From Xanthomarina arctica (lineage in GTDB: Bacteria > Bacteroidota > Bacteroidia > Flavobacteriales > Flavobacteriaceae), in NCBI RefSeq assembly GCF_014638915.1, contig NZ_BMFQ01000002.1, positions 806,001 to 870,000 of the forward strand: a stretch of DNA of 64,000 nucleotides, written 5' to 3'. A model generated the notes under the pieces. It saw only the letters and a list, made by a program, of their open reading frames with translations. It was not told the DNA's origin and made no database searches. Position numbers and translations under genes: made by a program. The first letter of the stretch is position 1, and the number at the start of each line of letters is the position of its first letter. Positions 52,411-61,710 of the stretch are shown here, piece by piece.

Positions 52411-55400
52411 TCAGTCCTCTTTTTCCTTTTTAAAACCAATATAATCCGGAAGCATGCTTTCTTCTTTATTAGAGTCTTCTTTTTTAGTTGGCTCAACAGT
52501 CTTAACATCTCCTTTAAAAATTTTATGAAGTAATTCCTTAAAGGTGTCAAAATCGACACTGTATGCAATACCTACACCTTGAGTATAACCTATTTCTTCA
52601 CCAAAATTTCGAATACTATTTTCCCTATTAAAGACTTTTGCAGTTAAAGTACCTTCTTCATTCAATAAGAAATCTATTTGAACATCTCCAGCTACAACCG
52701 ATTCGCTAACACCACCTACCGGCACACCTACTTTACCGTTAATAATTACGCGTTCTGAGATATTAGTTTGTAAAGTAACCCCTAACCTATCGTCCGATTG
52801 GTATTCTGGTGTGTTTTCGCCAGCTTCGTAGTTTAAACCTATATTCACTTTATTATTGCCACTAGTAATTAGTCCATTAACAATACCACTTAAACGTTCG
52901 GTTAATGTTCCTGTAAAATTAACATTGTTCAAACTGTTAGAAAAAGAACCCGTTGCTAATAAGTACAATGCTTGATTGTCTCTATCTTCTTTAGAGCCTA
53001 ATCTGTATTGAATCTCAGATTTCACAGTAGAACTTAAATTAGGAAATGTAAAAGCAAAATCTATTTCTGGTTTTTCCAATTGCCCTCTAAGTTTTGTTTC
53101 TACAACAACAGGAATGCTTCTATTAATTGGATTATCAAGTAACGGTGATGGGTTTGCTTGGGTTTCATAAATTGCTGTAATGTCTATTCTAGCATCGAAA
53201 GGCACGCCATCCCAACCAAGTGTTCCTTCTTGAATTTTAAATTTCTTTTCAATTAAGCCTGCATATTTAAAATTATAAAAACCATCGAAGACCACAAAAT
53301 CTCCAAACATCCTAAATTTCCCATTGGTATTTATTTCTATTAGCAGACCTCCTTCTCCTTTCCCTTTAATAGTACTTCCAGAATCTTTATCAATAACTAT
53401 TTCAATTTCTGCATCTTGGGTAATATCTAAGTCAAAATCTAATTCTAATCCTTTAACTTCTTTAAAAGCATATTCCTCGCCTTTAAGTTTGGCTTCTTTT
53501 TCTTCCAAAGTGAGGAAATGAATGTAGGAATTATCACCAAAAGATTCCATGTCACTTAAAGGAATAACAAAATAAGTCCCAGGATTGGTACTTGCTATAA
53601 CACTTATAACCAATTGATCTGAAGGTCCAGAAATATTTGCAGAGCCACCTATAAAGGCAGTTCCATAATACAAGGCCTCCTCATCGTCTTCAGCATGAGT
53701 GTCAAGAACAACTAGATTTGAAGTCTCTACCTTTAGATTGAGTTTCCAGTCTGAAAAATTAACATGACTAATTGAGCCATTTAAAATACCTTCTGTATCG
53801 AATTTTGTGTCCGTTAATTTTAAAGAATTAAAAATAAAGCTTTGATTCGTTAAACTAACTTTCGAATTATCTGCAAAATCATAATTCACATTTAAATAAG
53901 GCACTCTTAGTCCAGAATTATTAAGATTTAATTCGCCACTAATATCTGGTTCTTTTAAATTTCCAGTAACTTTAGCTACACCCGTTACATCTCCACGAAT
54001 ATCACTTAAAACGTCCACTAAAAAGGAATTAATAAAACTCAACTTAAACTTATCGAATAACACATCTACATCAATTGTTGACACATCATTAATTAAGCGA
54101 ATGTCTCCAACAGCTGACAAAGATTGTGTTTGATCATCCTTAATTTTTATGTCAACGTTATAATTTGTTAAATCTTCATTTCCAACAATAGAGGCATCGA
54201 ACGAACCTAAAGCTAATTCATTAACAATCAAACCGTCTATGGTTATTTTTGAACTAGGTAAATAGTTGCCTTTTTCCTGAAGAATATCTAACTTTCCATT
54301 TAAATTACCCACCAAACTCAAACCATCAACAGTTGGAGTGATTTTATTTAAATCGACATCTTTAAAATTTAAGTGTAGGTTTTTATAAGTTGAATCTTTT
54401 AAAGCTCCAGAAAGCGTAATTTCTTCCTGCTCATGACTCATGACCATTTGTTCGATATTGACATCTAAAAACTTATTATCGAAAACTATTTTATTTAAAT
54501 GATTTCGGTTTTCATTAATGATCCAGGTATTTCCCTTAAAATTAACATCAGACTTTTTAAAACCAACCACAGATTTGTTTTCCTGATTGATTGTATGATA
54601 AAAATTCAAATTGTAAACGTCTGTGTTTTTTGGTCCTCCTTTAAATTCTGAACGTACAAACAACGTGTCGTTAAGAGTAATGTTAATTAAATTGAATTTT
54701 GAAACATTATAAAATTTGGTATTAATGCTATCTATTTCTACATAAGCATTAAAAACGGGGTTTTTGTTATCTAACTGCAGTTCAATCTTATCTACAAAGT
54801 AATCGAATAGTCTAATTTCAGGAGACTTAAAGGTTAGTTTAAACTCTTTTTCATCACTTTCAACTCTGCCACGAACATGTGTATTCTTTCCAAGTTTTAA
54901 ATCTGGGACAAAAACTTCAACAATTTTATTATAAATCTTAAAGTTAAAATCGATGTATTGATCTTGCTTAACTTTATGAGGTTTGAAGTTGGTATAAATA
55001 CTGCCAATAGCATTTTCAAAAAGCTTACCTATATCTCTAATTACAAATTCACCACTAAGTTCGCCCTCAATAATATCTGGAGAATTAACTTTAATAGATC
55101 TTACCTTATTTTCAAAAGAAGAAGTGATTTCAAAATCATTGAAAAAATAATCGTCATTGTGATTTTTATAAGACGTCTTATTAAATTGAATACTACCTAC
55201 AGCATCGTCTATGGTGGTTCCAATCATTTTCATATCTACAATCCCTTTAAAGATTGAAACGTCGTCCTTTTTTACAAAATTTAAGGCGTTTAAGTTGGCG
55301 TATGAAACGTTTGCGACAAAATCGAAAGTATTAATATCTTCAGAGAAGTTAGCCAGACCGTTAAATTCTAATTGAAGATTTTTGTCGTTAGAAACCAATC

Positions 55401-56820
55401 TTCCATTAAAAATTTTATTCATTAAAAATCCTGAAACATCAATGTTTTCGTAGGTATACTTATTATAAACCATTGAAAATACATCTCCATTTAATTGGGT
55501 ATTCACATTTTCTTTGGTGAAACCAGAGCCATCGACGTCCAAATTTAAAGAGGTGACACCAAAGGTTTCATCGTTTATAAACTTCCCTATATTAAATTCT
55601 TTAAAAACAACATTTCCAGAATAGGAGGCATTATCTATATCGTTTATTTTTTGCATTTCTAGATTGGCATCAATCAGTCCAATTTGCGTGCCTATAACAA
55701 CATCCGCTACAATGGTAGATGTTGTTATTTCGGTGGTTCCAACCACATTAAAATTTCCTAATTTATCGAAAGCTGAAGGAATGGATTCACCTAAAACATT
55801 AGGCAACAATGCTTTTAAATCTCTATAATTTGAAAACAACTGTTTAAAATCACCTTTCATATAAAAATTATTATCCTCTTTATTAAAAAGGTTTTTAAAA
55901 TGAAGATCTCCAACAATTTTACTCCTTGTACTCGTAAATAATTCTAAATTATCAATCTGTAAATCGTTAAGTGTTCCACTAAACTTCGCACTTAATTGTG
56001 CTCGTTGGTTTACGCCAAATTCATTATAAAACGTATTCAATTCATTTAAGGCTATATCACTTTTAGTAAAAGTAGCATCTACCTGAACTTTATTTGTAAA
56101 ATCTTGAAGTTCTACCCTATCATAAAAAAACTTTACGTCTCCTTCTAAAGATGAATTTGCTGTTTTAATACTCAAATTTTCAAGCAAAATATTACTTGGT
56201 GTATAGGTGAAATTACTTACCAAGTTTTTAACTTCTAATCCACGGCTGTCATTAAAAGCTAAGGTATTAATGCGTGTACTTACATCACTCCCATTAATCA
56301 ATAAGTTAGTGGTATTGGCTTGAATATTACTAAACTCTAGAATTTTAGGCGTTTCATTGTTTTGGTTAATCAATCTAAAAACACCATTATTAATGGTAAC
56401 ATCGCTAGAAGACAACAAGAAATTACTCTTTGTTTTAGTAGGATTATCGGCATCGAACTTAGCAACAAAAATATCTAAATTGGTTTCTGTTTCATATTTA
56501 TAGGTTTTTAAATTAAAAACCAAGTCTTCTAAATCTATATCGCCAAAAACCAATTTAGCGTTCATAATATTTCTGAAATTGACAATAGATGTGTTTAATT
56601 CTTTCGCAGCAAACAGGGTATCTTTTCTATAATCCCTGATAAGAATTTCTTTTATCTCAATATCGCCATTAAGCTGAAGTCCAATTTTACCGATATTAAT
56701 GTTCGTACCAAAATCGTCGTTTAATTTTTTAGTTACCTTTTTTCCTAAATAAGTTTGAACTGTGGGAATAGACAATAACAGCACCAGAATGATGAAAAGC
56801 AGCAAGATAATTGCCACCAA
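52411..56820 (-). CDS. tamB: TamB-like translocation and assembly module protein
   Basis: A 1469-residue AsmA/TamB-family protein. One N-terminal membrane helix precedes a very long beta-helical periplasmic body of repeated strands. The C-terminal DUF490/TamB domain includes GGLLIEINTNGKFRMFGDFV, FKYAGLIEKKFKIQEGTL and VVVETKLRGQLEKPEIDFAF. It spans the periplasm and probably carries lipids or assists outer-membrane protein assembly. The TTG start at 56820 is the first usual start in frame, yet the frame stays open and basic (KKFLKIVSK) for several codons upstream without ATG, so the true start is uncertain. It is divergent from tsaD. Confidence 0.87.
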   Translation of the reverse strand: MVAIILLLFIILVLLLSIPTVQTYLGKKVTKKLNDDFGTNINIGKIGLQLNGDIEIKEILIRDYRKDTLFAAKELNTSIVNFRNIMNAKLVFGDIDLEDLVFNLKTYKYETETNLDIFVAKFDADNPTKTKSNFLLSSSDVTINNGVFRLINQNNETPKILEFSNIQANTTNLLINGSDVSTRINTLAFNDSRGLEVKNLVSNFTYTPSNILLENLSIKTANSSLEGDVKFFYDRVELQDFTNKVQVDATFTKSDIALNELNTFYNEFGVNQRAQLSAKFSGTLNDLQIDNLELFTSTRSKIVGDLHFKNLFNKEDNNFYMKGDFKQLFSNYRDLKALLPNVLGESIPSAFDKLGNFNVVGTTEITTSTIVADVVIGTQIGLIDANLEMQKINDIDNASYSGNVVFKEFNIGKFINDETFGVTSLNLDVDGSGFTKENVNTQLNGDVFSMVYNKYTYENIDVSGFLMNKIFNGRLVSNDKNLQLEFNGLANFSEDINTFDFVANVSYANLNALNFVKKDDVSIFKGIVDMKMIGTTIDDAVGSIQFNKTSYKNHNDDYFFNDFEITSSFENKVRSIKVNSPDIIEGELSGEFVIRDIGKLFENAIGSIYTNFKPHKVKQDQYIDFNFKIYNKIVEVFVPDLKLGKNTHVRGRVESDEKEFKLTFKSPEIRLFDYFVDKIELQLDNKNPVFNAYVEIDSINTKFYNVSKFNLINITLNDTLFVRSEFKGGPKNTDVYNLNFYHTINQENKSVVGFKKSDVNFKGNTWIINENRNHLNKIVFDNKFLDVNIEQMVMSHEQEEITLSGALKDSTYKNLHLNFKDVDLNKITPTVDGLSLVGNLNGKLDILQEKGNYLPSSKITIDGLIVNELALGSFDASIVGNEDLTNYNVDIKIKDDQTQSLSAVGDIRLINDVSTIDVDVLFDKFKLSFINSFLVDVLSDIRGDVTGVAKVTGNLKEPDISGELNLNNSGLRVPYLNVNYDFADNSKVSLTNQSFIFNSLKLTDTKFDTEGILNGSISHVNFSDWKLNLKVETSNLVVLDTHAEDDEEALYYGTAFIGGSANISGPSDQLVISVIASTNPGTYFVIPLSDMESFGDNSYIHFLTLEEKEAKLKGEEYAFKEVKGLELDFDLDITQDAEIEIVIDKDSGSTIKGKGEGGLLIEINTNGKFRMFGDFVVFDGFYNFKYAGLIEKKFKIQEGTLGWDGVPFDARIDITAIYETQANPSPLLDNPINRSIPVVVETKLRGQLEKPEIDFAFTFPNLSSTVKSEIQYRLGSKEDRDNQALYLLATGSFSNSLNNVNFTGTLTERLSGIVNGLITSGNNKVNIGLNYEAGENTPEYQSDDRLGVTLQTNISERVIINGKVGVPVGGVSESVVAGDVQIDFLLNEEGTLTAKVFNRENSIRNFGEEIGYTQGVGIAYSVDFDTFKELLHKIFKGDVKTVEPTKKEDSNKEESMLPDYIGFKKEKED

Positions 56821-56864
56821 TTTAGATACTATTTTTAAAAATTTTTTGATACGTATTAAAGTTA

Positions 56865-56872
56865 TAACTTTG
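56865..56872 (+). promoter_or_regulatory. Promoter -7 box TAACTTTG of tsaD
   Basis: Perfect TAnnTTTG match, 38 bases before the tsaD ATG, with TTG at 56846-56848 as a -33 element (16-nt spacer, slightly short). Confidence 0.5.
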
Positions 56873-56876
56873 AAAC

Positions 56877-56884
56877 CAAAATTA
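56877..56884 (-). promoter_or_regulatory. Candidate promoter -7 box TAATTTTG of tamB
   Basis: Perfect TAnnTTTG match on the - strand, 56 bases before the TTG start of tamB. It lies 5 bases from the opposing tsaD box, so the two promoters are back to back. No TTG at -33 spacing. Confidence 0.4.
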
Positions 56885-56910
56885 ACAATTATTGTGCCTA
56901 AAATTCACTA

Positions 56911-57933
56911 ATGTCTTCACAAAATATTTTTATTCTTGGAATTGAGTCTTCCTGCGATGATACTGCTGCTTCTGTAATACATAACGGGAAAATTTTGAGC
57001 AATGTTATTGCCAGTCAAAAAATACATGAAGAGTTTGGTGGCGTCGTTCCAGAGTTAGCTTCTAGAGCCCATCAACAAAACATAGTACCTGTTGTAAATC
57101 AAGCTATTAAGAAGGCGAATATTACTAAAGAACAACTTAGTGCTATTGCTTTTACACGTGGTCCAGGTTTAATGGGTTCTTTACTTGTTGGCACCTCTTT
57201 TGCTAAATCTTTAGCCATGGGTTTAAATATTCCTTTAATAGATGTAAACCACATGCAAGCGCATATTTTAGCTCATTTTATTGATGAAGAAGGTTTTAAT
57301 AAGCCTCCTTTTCCGTTTCTAGCCATGACCATTTCTGGTGGACACACACAAATTGTGAAAGTTTCTAGTTATTTTGACATGGAAGTTTTAGGTGAAACCA
57401 TTGACGATGCTGTTGGTGAAGCTTACGATAAAAGTGGTAAAATTTTAGGTTTAGGCTATCCTGCAGGCCCAGAAATTGACAGACTTGCACAATTGGGAAA
57501 CCCTAAGGCTTACTCTTTTACAAAACCCAAAGTAGGTGGTTTAAATTTTAGCTTTTCAGGATTGAAAACTGCTATTTTATATTTTATTCAAAGGGAAGTT
57601 AAGGTCAATCCTAATTTTATTAAAGAAAACATCAACGATATTTGTGCATCCATTCAATTTACCATTATTGGTATTTTAATAGATAAACTCAAATTAGCGT
57701 CTAAGCAAACTGGTATTAATCATATTGCAATTGGTGGTGGTGTCTCTGCCAATTCTGGCATTAGACACGCTTTAAAAACTGGAGAAACTAAATTTGATTG
57801 GATAACCTATGTCCCGAAATTTGAATTCACCACAGACAATGCAGCCATGATTGCTATTGTTGGATATTTAAAATATCTTGAAAACGATTTTTCAAAACAA
57901 GATGTTACTGCTTCAGCAAGATTAAAGATTTAA
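56911..57933 (+). CDS. tsaD: tRNA threonylcarbamoyladenosine synthase subunit TsaD
   Basis: A 340-residue ASKHA-fold protein that transfers threonylcarbamoyl to A37 of ANN-decoding tRNAs. It begins LGIESSCDDTAASVI; the metal-binding histidines are H114 and H118 in HMQAHILAH. SGGHTQIV and AIGGGVSANSGIR are further family signatures. Length is standard. Other t6A genes (tsaB, tsaC, tsaE) are not in the window. Confidence 0.96.
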   Translation: MSSQNIFILGIESSCDDTAASVIHNGKILSNVIASQKIHEEFGGVVPELASRAHQQNIVPVVNQAIKKANITKEQLSAIAFTRGPGLMGSLLVGTSFAKSLAMGLNIPLIDVNHMQAHILAHFIDEEGFNKPPFPFLAMTISGGHTQIVKVSSYFDMEVLGETIDDAVGEAYDKSGKILGLGYPAGPEIDRLAQLGNPKAYSFTKPKVGGLNFSFSGLKTAILYFIQREVKVNPNFIKENINDICASIQFTIIGILIDKLKLASKQTGINHIAIGGGVSANSGIRHALKTGETKFDWITYVPKFEFTTDNAAMIAIVGYLKYLENDFSKQDVTASARLKI

Positions 57934-58000
57934 TTCTTTTAAAACCATAACTTTGAAAACTCTGTTAATAACCTTCAAGAATAATGTTATTTCAAGCTAA

Positions 58001-58008
58001 TAATTTTG
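58001..58008 (+). promoter_or_regulatory. Candidate promoter -7 box TAATTTTG
   Basis: Perfect TAnnTTTG match, 35 bases before the ATG at 58044. A second match, TAACTTTG, lies at 57948-57955. No TTG at the usual -33 spacing for either. Confidence 0.4.
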
Positions 58009-58043
58009 TTTTTTTGTGATACAAAACCTAAAATACACCCCAA

Positions 58044-58676
58044 ATGAAAAGATTTCTTATTTTAATTATCCTAATTACTTCAACAATACAAGCTCAGGAA
58101 AAAAAATCTAACGAATTAGATTTAATTTCTGATACAAATTCCGCTGAAACCTACTTAAAAACCAATAAGAAAAAAGGCAATAAGCTAATTACTTTTAATG
58201 AGGAAAAACACAAATCAGCTTTAACAGAAGACCTGTTTAAGTTGTCGGTTGGAGGCAAAACAACTGTAGAATCTAATTATGAAATCACCACTTACAAAGT
58301 GGTTGAAAAAAATTCCATAACTCATTACAGGATGAGTTATATTTTATTAGATAGCAAAACCAGCGGTGCAGAGAAAACAAAACAATATAGAGATAGAATT
58401 GTTAAATCTTACAAAAGTGGTGCTCCTATGGATTTTTTAGCTGTAAAATATTCAGTTGCAGATAATGCAAATCAAGGTGGAGATACCGGTTGGTTTACTA
58501 AAGAGGATATGGGATTATTTTTTGATCTGGATGTTACTGAAAATAACCATTCTGAAAATGATATTTATACTTTAGATAATGATGCTACAGGACATTATTA
58601 CATTATTGTAAACACGTACCAACCAAAAGAAATTCAAGAAATTAAAGTTCTAAAAATAGTAGAACCAAGAAACTAA
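58044..58676 (+). CDS. Exported parvulin-like peptidylprolyl isomerase
   Basis: A 210-residue protein with a signal peptide ending TIQAQ (about 18). Residues from about 95 to 190 match the PpiC/parvulin fold: HYRMSYILLD, AMDFLAVKYSVADNANQGGDTGWFTKEDM (the M in the first position here reads P-M-D) and a closing GHYYIIVNT. The N-terminal ~70 residues are lysine-rich and unmatched. It probably assists folding of outer-membrane or secreted proteins. Its last base is the first of the downstream rsmE start (TAATG). Confidence 0.75.
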   Translation: MKRFLILIILITSTIQAQEKKSNELDLISDTNSAETYLKTNKKKGNKLITFNEEKHKSALTEDLFKLSVGGKTTVESNYEITTYKVVEKNSITHYRMSYILLDSKTSGAEKTKQYRDRIVKSYKSGAPMDFLAVKYSVADNANQGGDTGWFTKEDMGLFFDLDVTENNHSENDIYTLDNDATGHYYIIVNTYQPKEIQEIKVLKIVEPRN

Positions 58677-59383
58677 TGCAGTTATTTTATAAACCAGATA
58701 TTACAGTAGAAACATCTCAAATTATTTTCCCAAAGGAAGAGAGTAAACACATTGTTAAAGTGTTACGAAAATCTGAAGGAGATATTTTGCATATTACTAA
58801 TGGTTTTGGGTTGCTATTTACGGCAAAAATAACAGTTGCAGACATTAAAAACTGTGTTGCTATTATTACTAATTCGGAAGAACAAGCTAAAAGATCTTAT
58901 CAGGTACATTTAGCTGTTGCACCAACAAAAATGAACGATAGATATGAGTGGTTTTTAGAAAAAGCTACAGAAATAGGTATCGATACCATTACTCCTATTA
59001 TTTGTGATAACAGCGAACGCAAAGTTATCAAACCTGAACGTTTTGAAAAAATATTACAGGCTGCCATGAAACAGTCTCTAACATGCTATATGCCAAAACT
59101 TCAGGAAGCTATAACTTATTCCGATTTTATTAAAACGAAGATTGTTGGTCAAAAATTTATTGCCCATTGTGAAGAAACCGATAAAAAGTCTTTAAAAACC
59201 GAAATCAATCCAAATCAAGATATCACTATTTTAATAGGTCCAGAAGGCGATTTTAGTGTTAAAGAAATCCAACAGGCTCTGCAATCTCAATTTATTCCTG
59301 TAACTTTGGGAAACACCAGACTTAGAACAGAAACCGCTGCCATAGTTGCTTGTCATTCGGTTGCTTTTGTAAATGAGTCTTAA
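58676..59383 (+). CDS. rsmE: 16S rRNA (uracil-1498-N3)-methyltransferase
   Basis: A 235-residue SPOUT methyltransferase. The N-terminal PUA-like domain has ESKHIVKVLRKSEGD near residues 23-37. The knotted domain has EKATEIGIDTITPI, ILIGPEGDFSVKEI and LGNTRLRTETAA. It modifies U1498 of 16S rRNA with SAM. The start is coupled to the upstream stop by a one-base overlap. Confidence 0.93.
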   Translation: MQLFYKPDITVETSQIIFPKEESKHIVKVLRKSEGDILHITNGFGLLFTAKITVADIKNCVAIITNSEEQAKRSYQVHLAVAPTKMNDRYEWFLEKATEIGIDTITPIICDNSERKVIKPERFEKILQAAMKQSLTCYMPKLQEAITYSDFIKTKIVGQKFIAHCEETDKKSLKTEINPNQDITILIGPEGDFSVKEIQQALQSQFIPVTLGNTRLRTETAAIVACHSVAFVNES

Positions 59384-59384
59384 A

Positions 59385-60059
59385 ATGAATTCTAGAACTT
59401 TTATGAAAAATAATAATAAATCGAGTCTGTTTTCTTTATTCTTTATTCTTTTTTCTTTGGTGGTTTTTTCTCAAGAAATAGCAGTTTTAAAATATAAAGG
59501 TGGCGGCGATTGGTATGGAAATCCTACCTCATTACCTAATCTAATTACTTTTTGTAATTCGAATATTAACACTCAAATAACTCAAAAGCCTGAAACAGTA
59601 GAACCTGGAAGTTCTGAGATTTTCCAGTATCCTTTTATCCACATGACAGGTCATGGGAATGTTTTTTTCAATGAAGAAGAAGCTGAAAACCTAAGGAATT
59701 ATTTAATTTCCGGAGGTTTTTTACATATTGACGATAATTACGGGATGCAACCTTATATCACCGAAGAATTGAAAAAGGTTTTTCCGGATAAAGAACTTGT
59801 AGAATTACCAGCAAATCATCCAATTTTTAATATCGCATATTCCTTCCCTAAAGGCTTGCCTAAAATTCACGAACACGAAGGAAAAAGACCTCAAGCTTTT
59901 GGGATTTTCTTTGAAAATAGACTGGTTATGCTTTTTACCGTTGAAAGCGATTTAGGAGATGGTTGGGAAGATGAAGTTGTCCATAACGATTCATTCGAAG
60001 TAAGAGAAAAAGCCTTAAAAATGGGCGCTAATATTATTAAATATGCGTTTGAAAATTAA
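59385..60059 (+). CDS. DUF4159 domain protein, exported
   Basis: A 224-residue protein with a signal peptide around SLFFILFSLVVFSQ, followed by a DUF4159 domain: AVLKYKGGGDWYGNPTSLPNLI, FPFIHMTGHGNVFF-like YPFIHMTGHGN, and ISGGFLHIDDNYGM. It ends with ENRLVMLFTVESDLGDGWED. The domain resembles a glutamine-amidotransferase-like fold, function unknown. Three in-frame ATGs are possible (59373, 59385, 59403). I give 59385, which lies just after the rsmE stop; 59403 would start right at a cleaner signal peptide. Confidence 0.85.
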   Translation: MNSRTFMKNNNKSSLFSLFFILFSLVVFSQEIAVLKYKGGGDWYGNPTSLPNLITFCNSNINTQITQKPETVEPGSSEIFQYPFIHMTGHGNVFFNEEEAENLRNYLISGGFLHIDDNYGMQPYITEELKKVFPDKELVELPANHPIFNIAYSFPKGLPKIHEHEGKRPQAFGIFFENRLVMLFTVESDLGDGWEDEVVHNDSFEVREKALKMGANIIKYAFEN

Positions 60060-60065
60060 TCTTTT

Positions 60066-60590
60066 GTGAAACAGTTAACCCATTACAACACCCATTTTAA
60101 AAAACAAACATTTCCAATTATTTTGGTCTGTGATAATATTACAAATGCACCAAACATTGGAAGCCTGTTTAGAACTGCTGATGCCTTCGGGATTGACAAA
60201 ATTATTTTTTGTGGTTCTAAAATTCCTTTAGGACGAAAAATGACTAAAACATCTCGAGCTACTGAAAAAGTAATTTCTTATGAAGAAATCGAATCTATTT
60301 CAGAAATGATTCAACATTTAAAAGCTGAAGAATACCAGATTGTTTCCCTTGAAATAACAAACAATAGTCAGTCTTTAGAAGATGTCATCTTTCCTAAAAA
60401 CAAAAAAATAGCGCTTATTATTGGAGATGAAAACTTTGGGGTTTCAGAAGCGGTTTTAAACCTATCAGATGCTATTATTCACATCAACATGTTCGGACAG
60501 AATAGCAGCATGAATGTGGTTCAAGCTACTAGCATTACTTTATACGAAATGACTAGACAGTTTTTAAAAAATAAAAACTTGGCTGTTTAA
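60066..60590 (+). CDS. TrmH family RNA methyltransferase
   Basis: A 174-residue SpoU-type SPOUT methyltransferase that would 2'-O-methylate tRNA or rRNA. Motif 1 is NAPNIGSLFRTADAFGIDKI, motif 2 ALIIGDENFGVSE, and motif 3 INMFGQNSSMNVVQATSITLYE, the last forming the knot. There is no N-terminal substrate-binding domain, as in TrmL-like or short TrmH proteins. The start is GTG, 6 bp after the DUF4159 stop. Confidence 0.88.
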   Translation: MKQLTHYNTHFKKQTFPIILVCDNITNAPNIGSLFRTADAFGIDKIIFCGSKIPLGRKMTKTSRATEKVISYEEIESISEMIQHLKAEEYQIVSLEITNNSQSLEDVIFPKNKKIALIIGDENFGVSEAVLNLSDAIIHINMFGQNSSMNVVQATSITLYEMTRQFLKNKNLAV

Positions 60591-60608
60591 ATGCAAAATG
60601 TATCTTTG
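60579..60608 (+). promoter_or_regulatory. Bacteroidota promoter TTG-N19-TATCTTTG
   Basis: The best promoter match in the window: TTG at 60579-60581, 19-nt spacer, TATCTTTG at 60601-60608. It ends 4 bases before the ATG at 60613. This predicts a transcript with little or no leader and excludes the ATG at 60598 as its start. Confidence 0.65.
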
Positions 60609-60612
60609 CCTT

Positions 60613-61704
60613 ATGAATTCTAAAGAAATTTCAAACGGACTATTAAGAGCAACCGCAACAATAGCAGGTGTTTGTATCCTATTATTATTTTTATATGAGA
60701 TCCAATCAGTAATCGTTTATATTGCAATTTCTGCTGTTATATCTTTAACCGGTAGACCCATAATTCTTTTTTTAAGAGACCGTTTAAAACTGAATAATTT
60801 ACTGGCAGTTATAATTACAATGATTCTTATTTTAGGTGTTATTATTGGACTTATTGGTCTATTTATTCCTTTAATTTTAGAACAAGGCCAGAATTTGTCA
60901 TTATTAGACATCGATCAACTTCGAGATAAAATTCAATCCTTATATAATGAATTACTTTCGCATTTTAATTTAGGAGCTATTACTATCAATGAAGATACCA
61001 TAGCAAGTTCTAAGTTGTTTTCTAAAATAAATTTTGCTGTAATACCAGAATTTTTAAATTCTCTTGTAAGTGGTTTTGGGAGCTTTAGTATGGGATTATT
61101 TTCTGTATTGTTTATCTCGTTTTTCTTATTAAAAGACAGCAAATTATTTGAAAGCTCCTTAATGTTGCTTGTACCAGATAATAAAGAAAGTCGTGTAAAA
61201 ACTTCAATTACTAAAATCAAAAATTTATTATCTCGTTATTTTGTTGGACTGGTATTGCAAATTTCAGTTTTGTTTATTATTTACACCATTGGTTTATTAA
61301 TTATTGGTGTTCAAAATGCCGTAGTTATTGCCTTTTTATGTGCTTTAATAAATTTAATTCCATATTTAGGACCATTAATTGGCGCTTGTATCATGGTTTT
61401 ACTGACTATGACAAGCAATTTAGGACATAGTTTTAGCGAAGTAATCCTACCAAATACGCTATATGTTTTAATAGTAATTGCTATTGGTCAATTAAATGAT
61501 AATTTTGTTAGTCAGCCATTAATATTTTCCAAAAGTGTTAAATCATCTCCATTAGAGATTTTCTTAGTTATAATCATTGCAGGCCTATTATTTGGTATTG
61601 TAGGAATGGTTATCGCTATACCAGCTTATACAGCTATTAAGGTTATTTTGAAGGAGTTTTTATCTGAAAACAAGATTGTACAAAAACTGACCAAAGATTT
61701 ATAA
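60613..61704 (+). CDS. AI-2E family transporter
   Basis: A 363-residue inner-membrane protein of the AI-2 exporter/PerM superfamily (PF01594) with about eight membrane segments. It has LITKIKNLLSRYFVGL-like ITKIKNLLSRYFVGLVLQI and LINLIPYLGPLIGA, the family's best-conserved loop. Despite the name, members transport various or unknown substrates, including Na+/H+ exchange. The start is set by the promoter box that ends 4 bases upstream; ATG 60598 would add five residues lying inside that box. Confidence 0.85.
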   Translation: MNSKEISNGLLRATATIAGVCILLLFLYEIQSVIVYIAISAVISLTGRPIILFLRDRLKLNNLLAVIITMILILGVIIGLIGLFIPLILEQGQNLSLLDIDQLRDKIQSLYNELLSHFNLGAITINEDTIASSKLFSKINFAVIPEFLNSLVSGFGSFSMGLFSVLFISFFLLKDSKLFESSLMLLVPDNKESRVKTSITKIKNLLSRYFVGLVLQISVLFIIYTIGLLIIGVQNAVVIAFLCALINLIPYLGPLIGACIMVLLTMTSNLGHSFSEVILPNTLYVLIVIAIGQLNDNFVSQPLIFSKSVKSSPLEIFLVIIIAGLLFGIVGMVIAIPAYTAIKVILKEFLSENKIVQKLTKDL

Positions 61705-61710
61705 TTCACT

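Noticed and set aside
52329-52568. 79-codon frame on the - strand overlapping the tamB 3' end in another frame
   Set aside because: Lysine-rich low-complexity translation with no domain; overlaps the certain tamB gene.
57967-57991. Hairpin AATAAC/GTTATT after tsaD
   Set aside because: Six AT-rich pairs with a 13-nt loop and no T-run; too weak to call a terminator.
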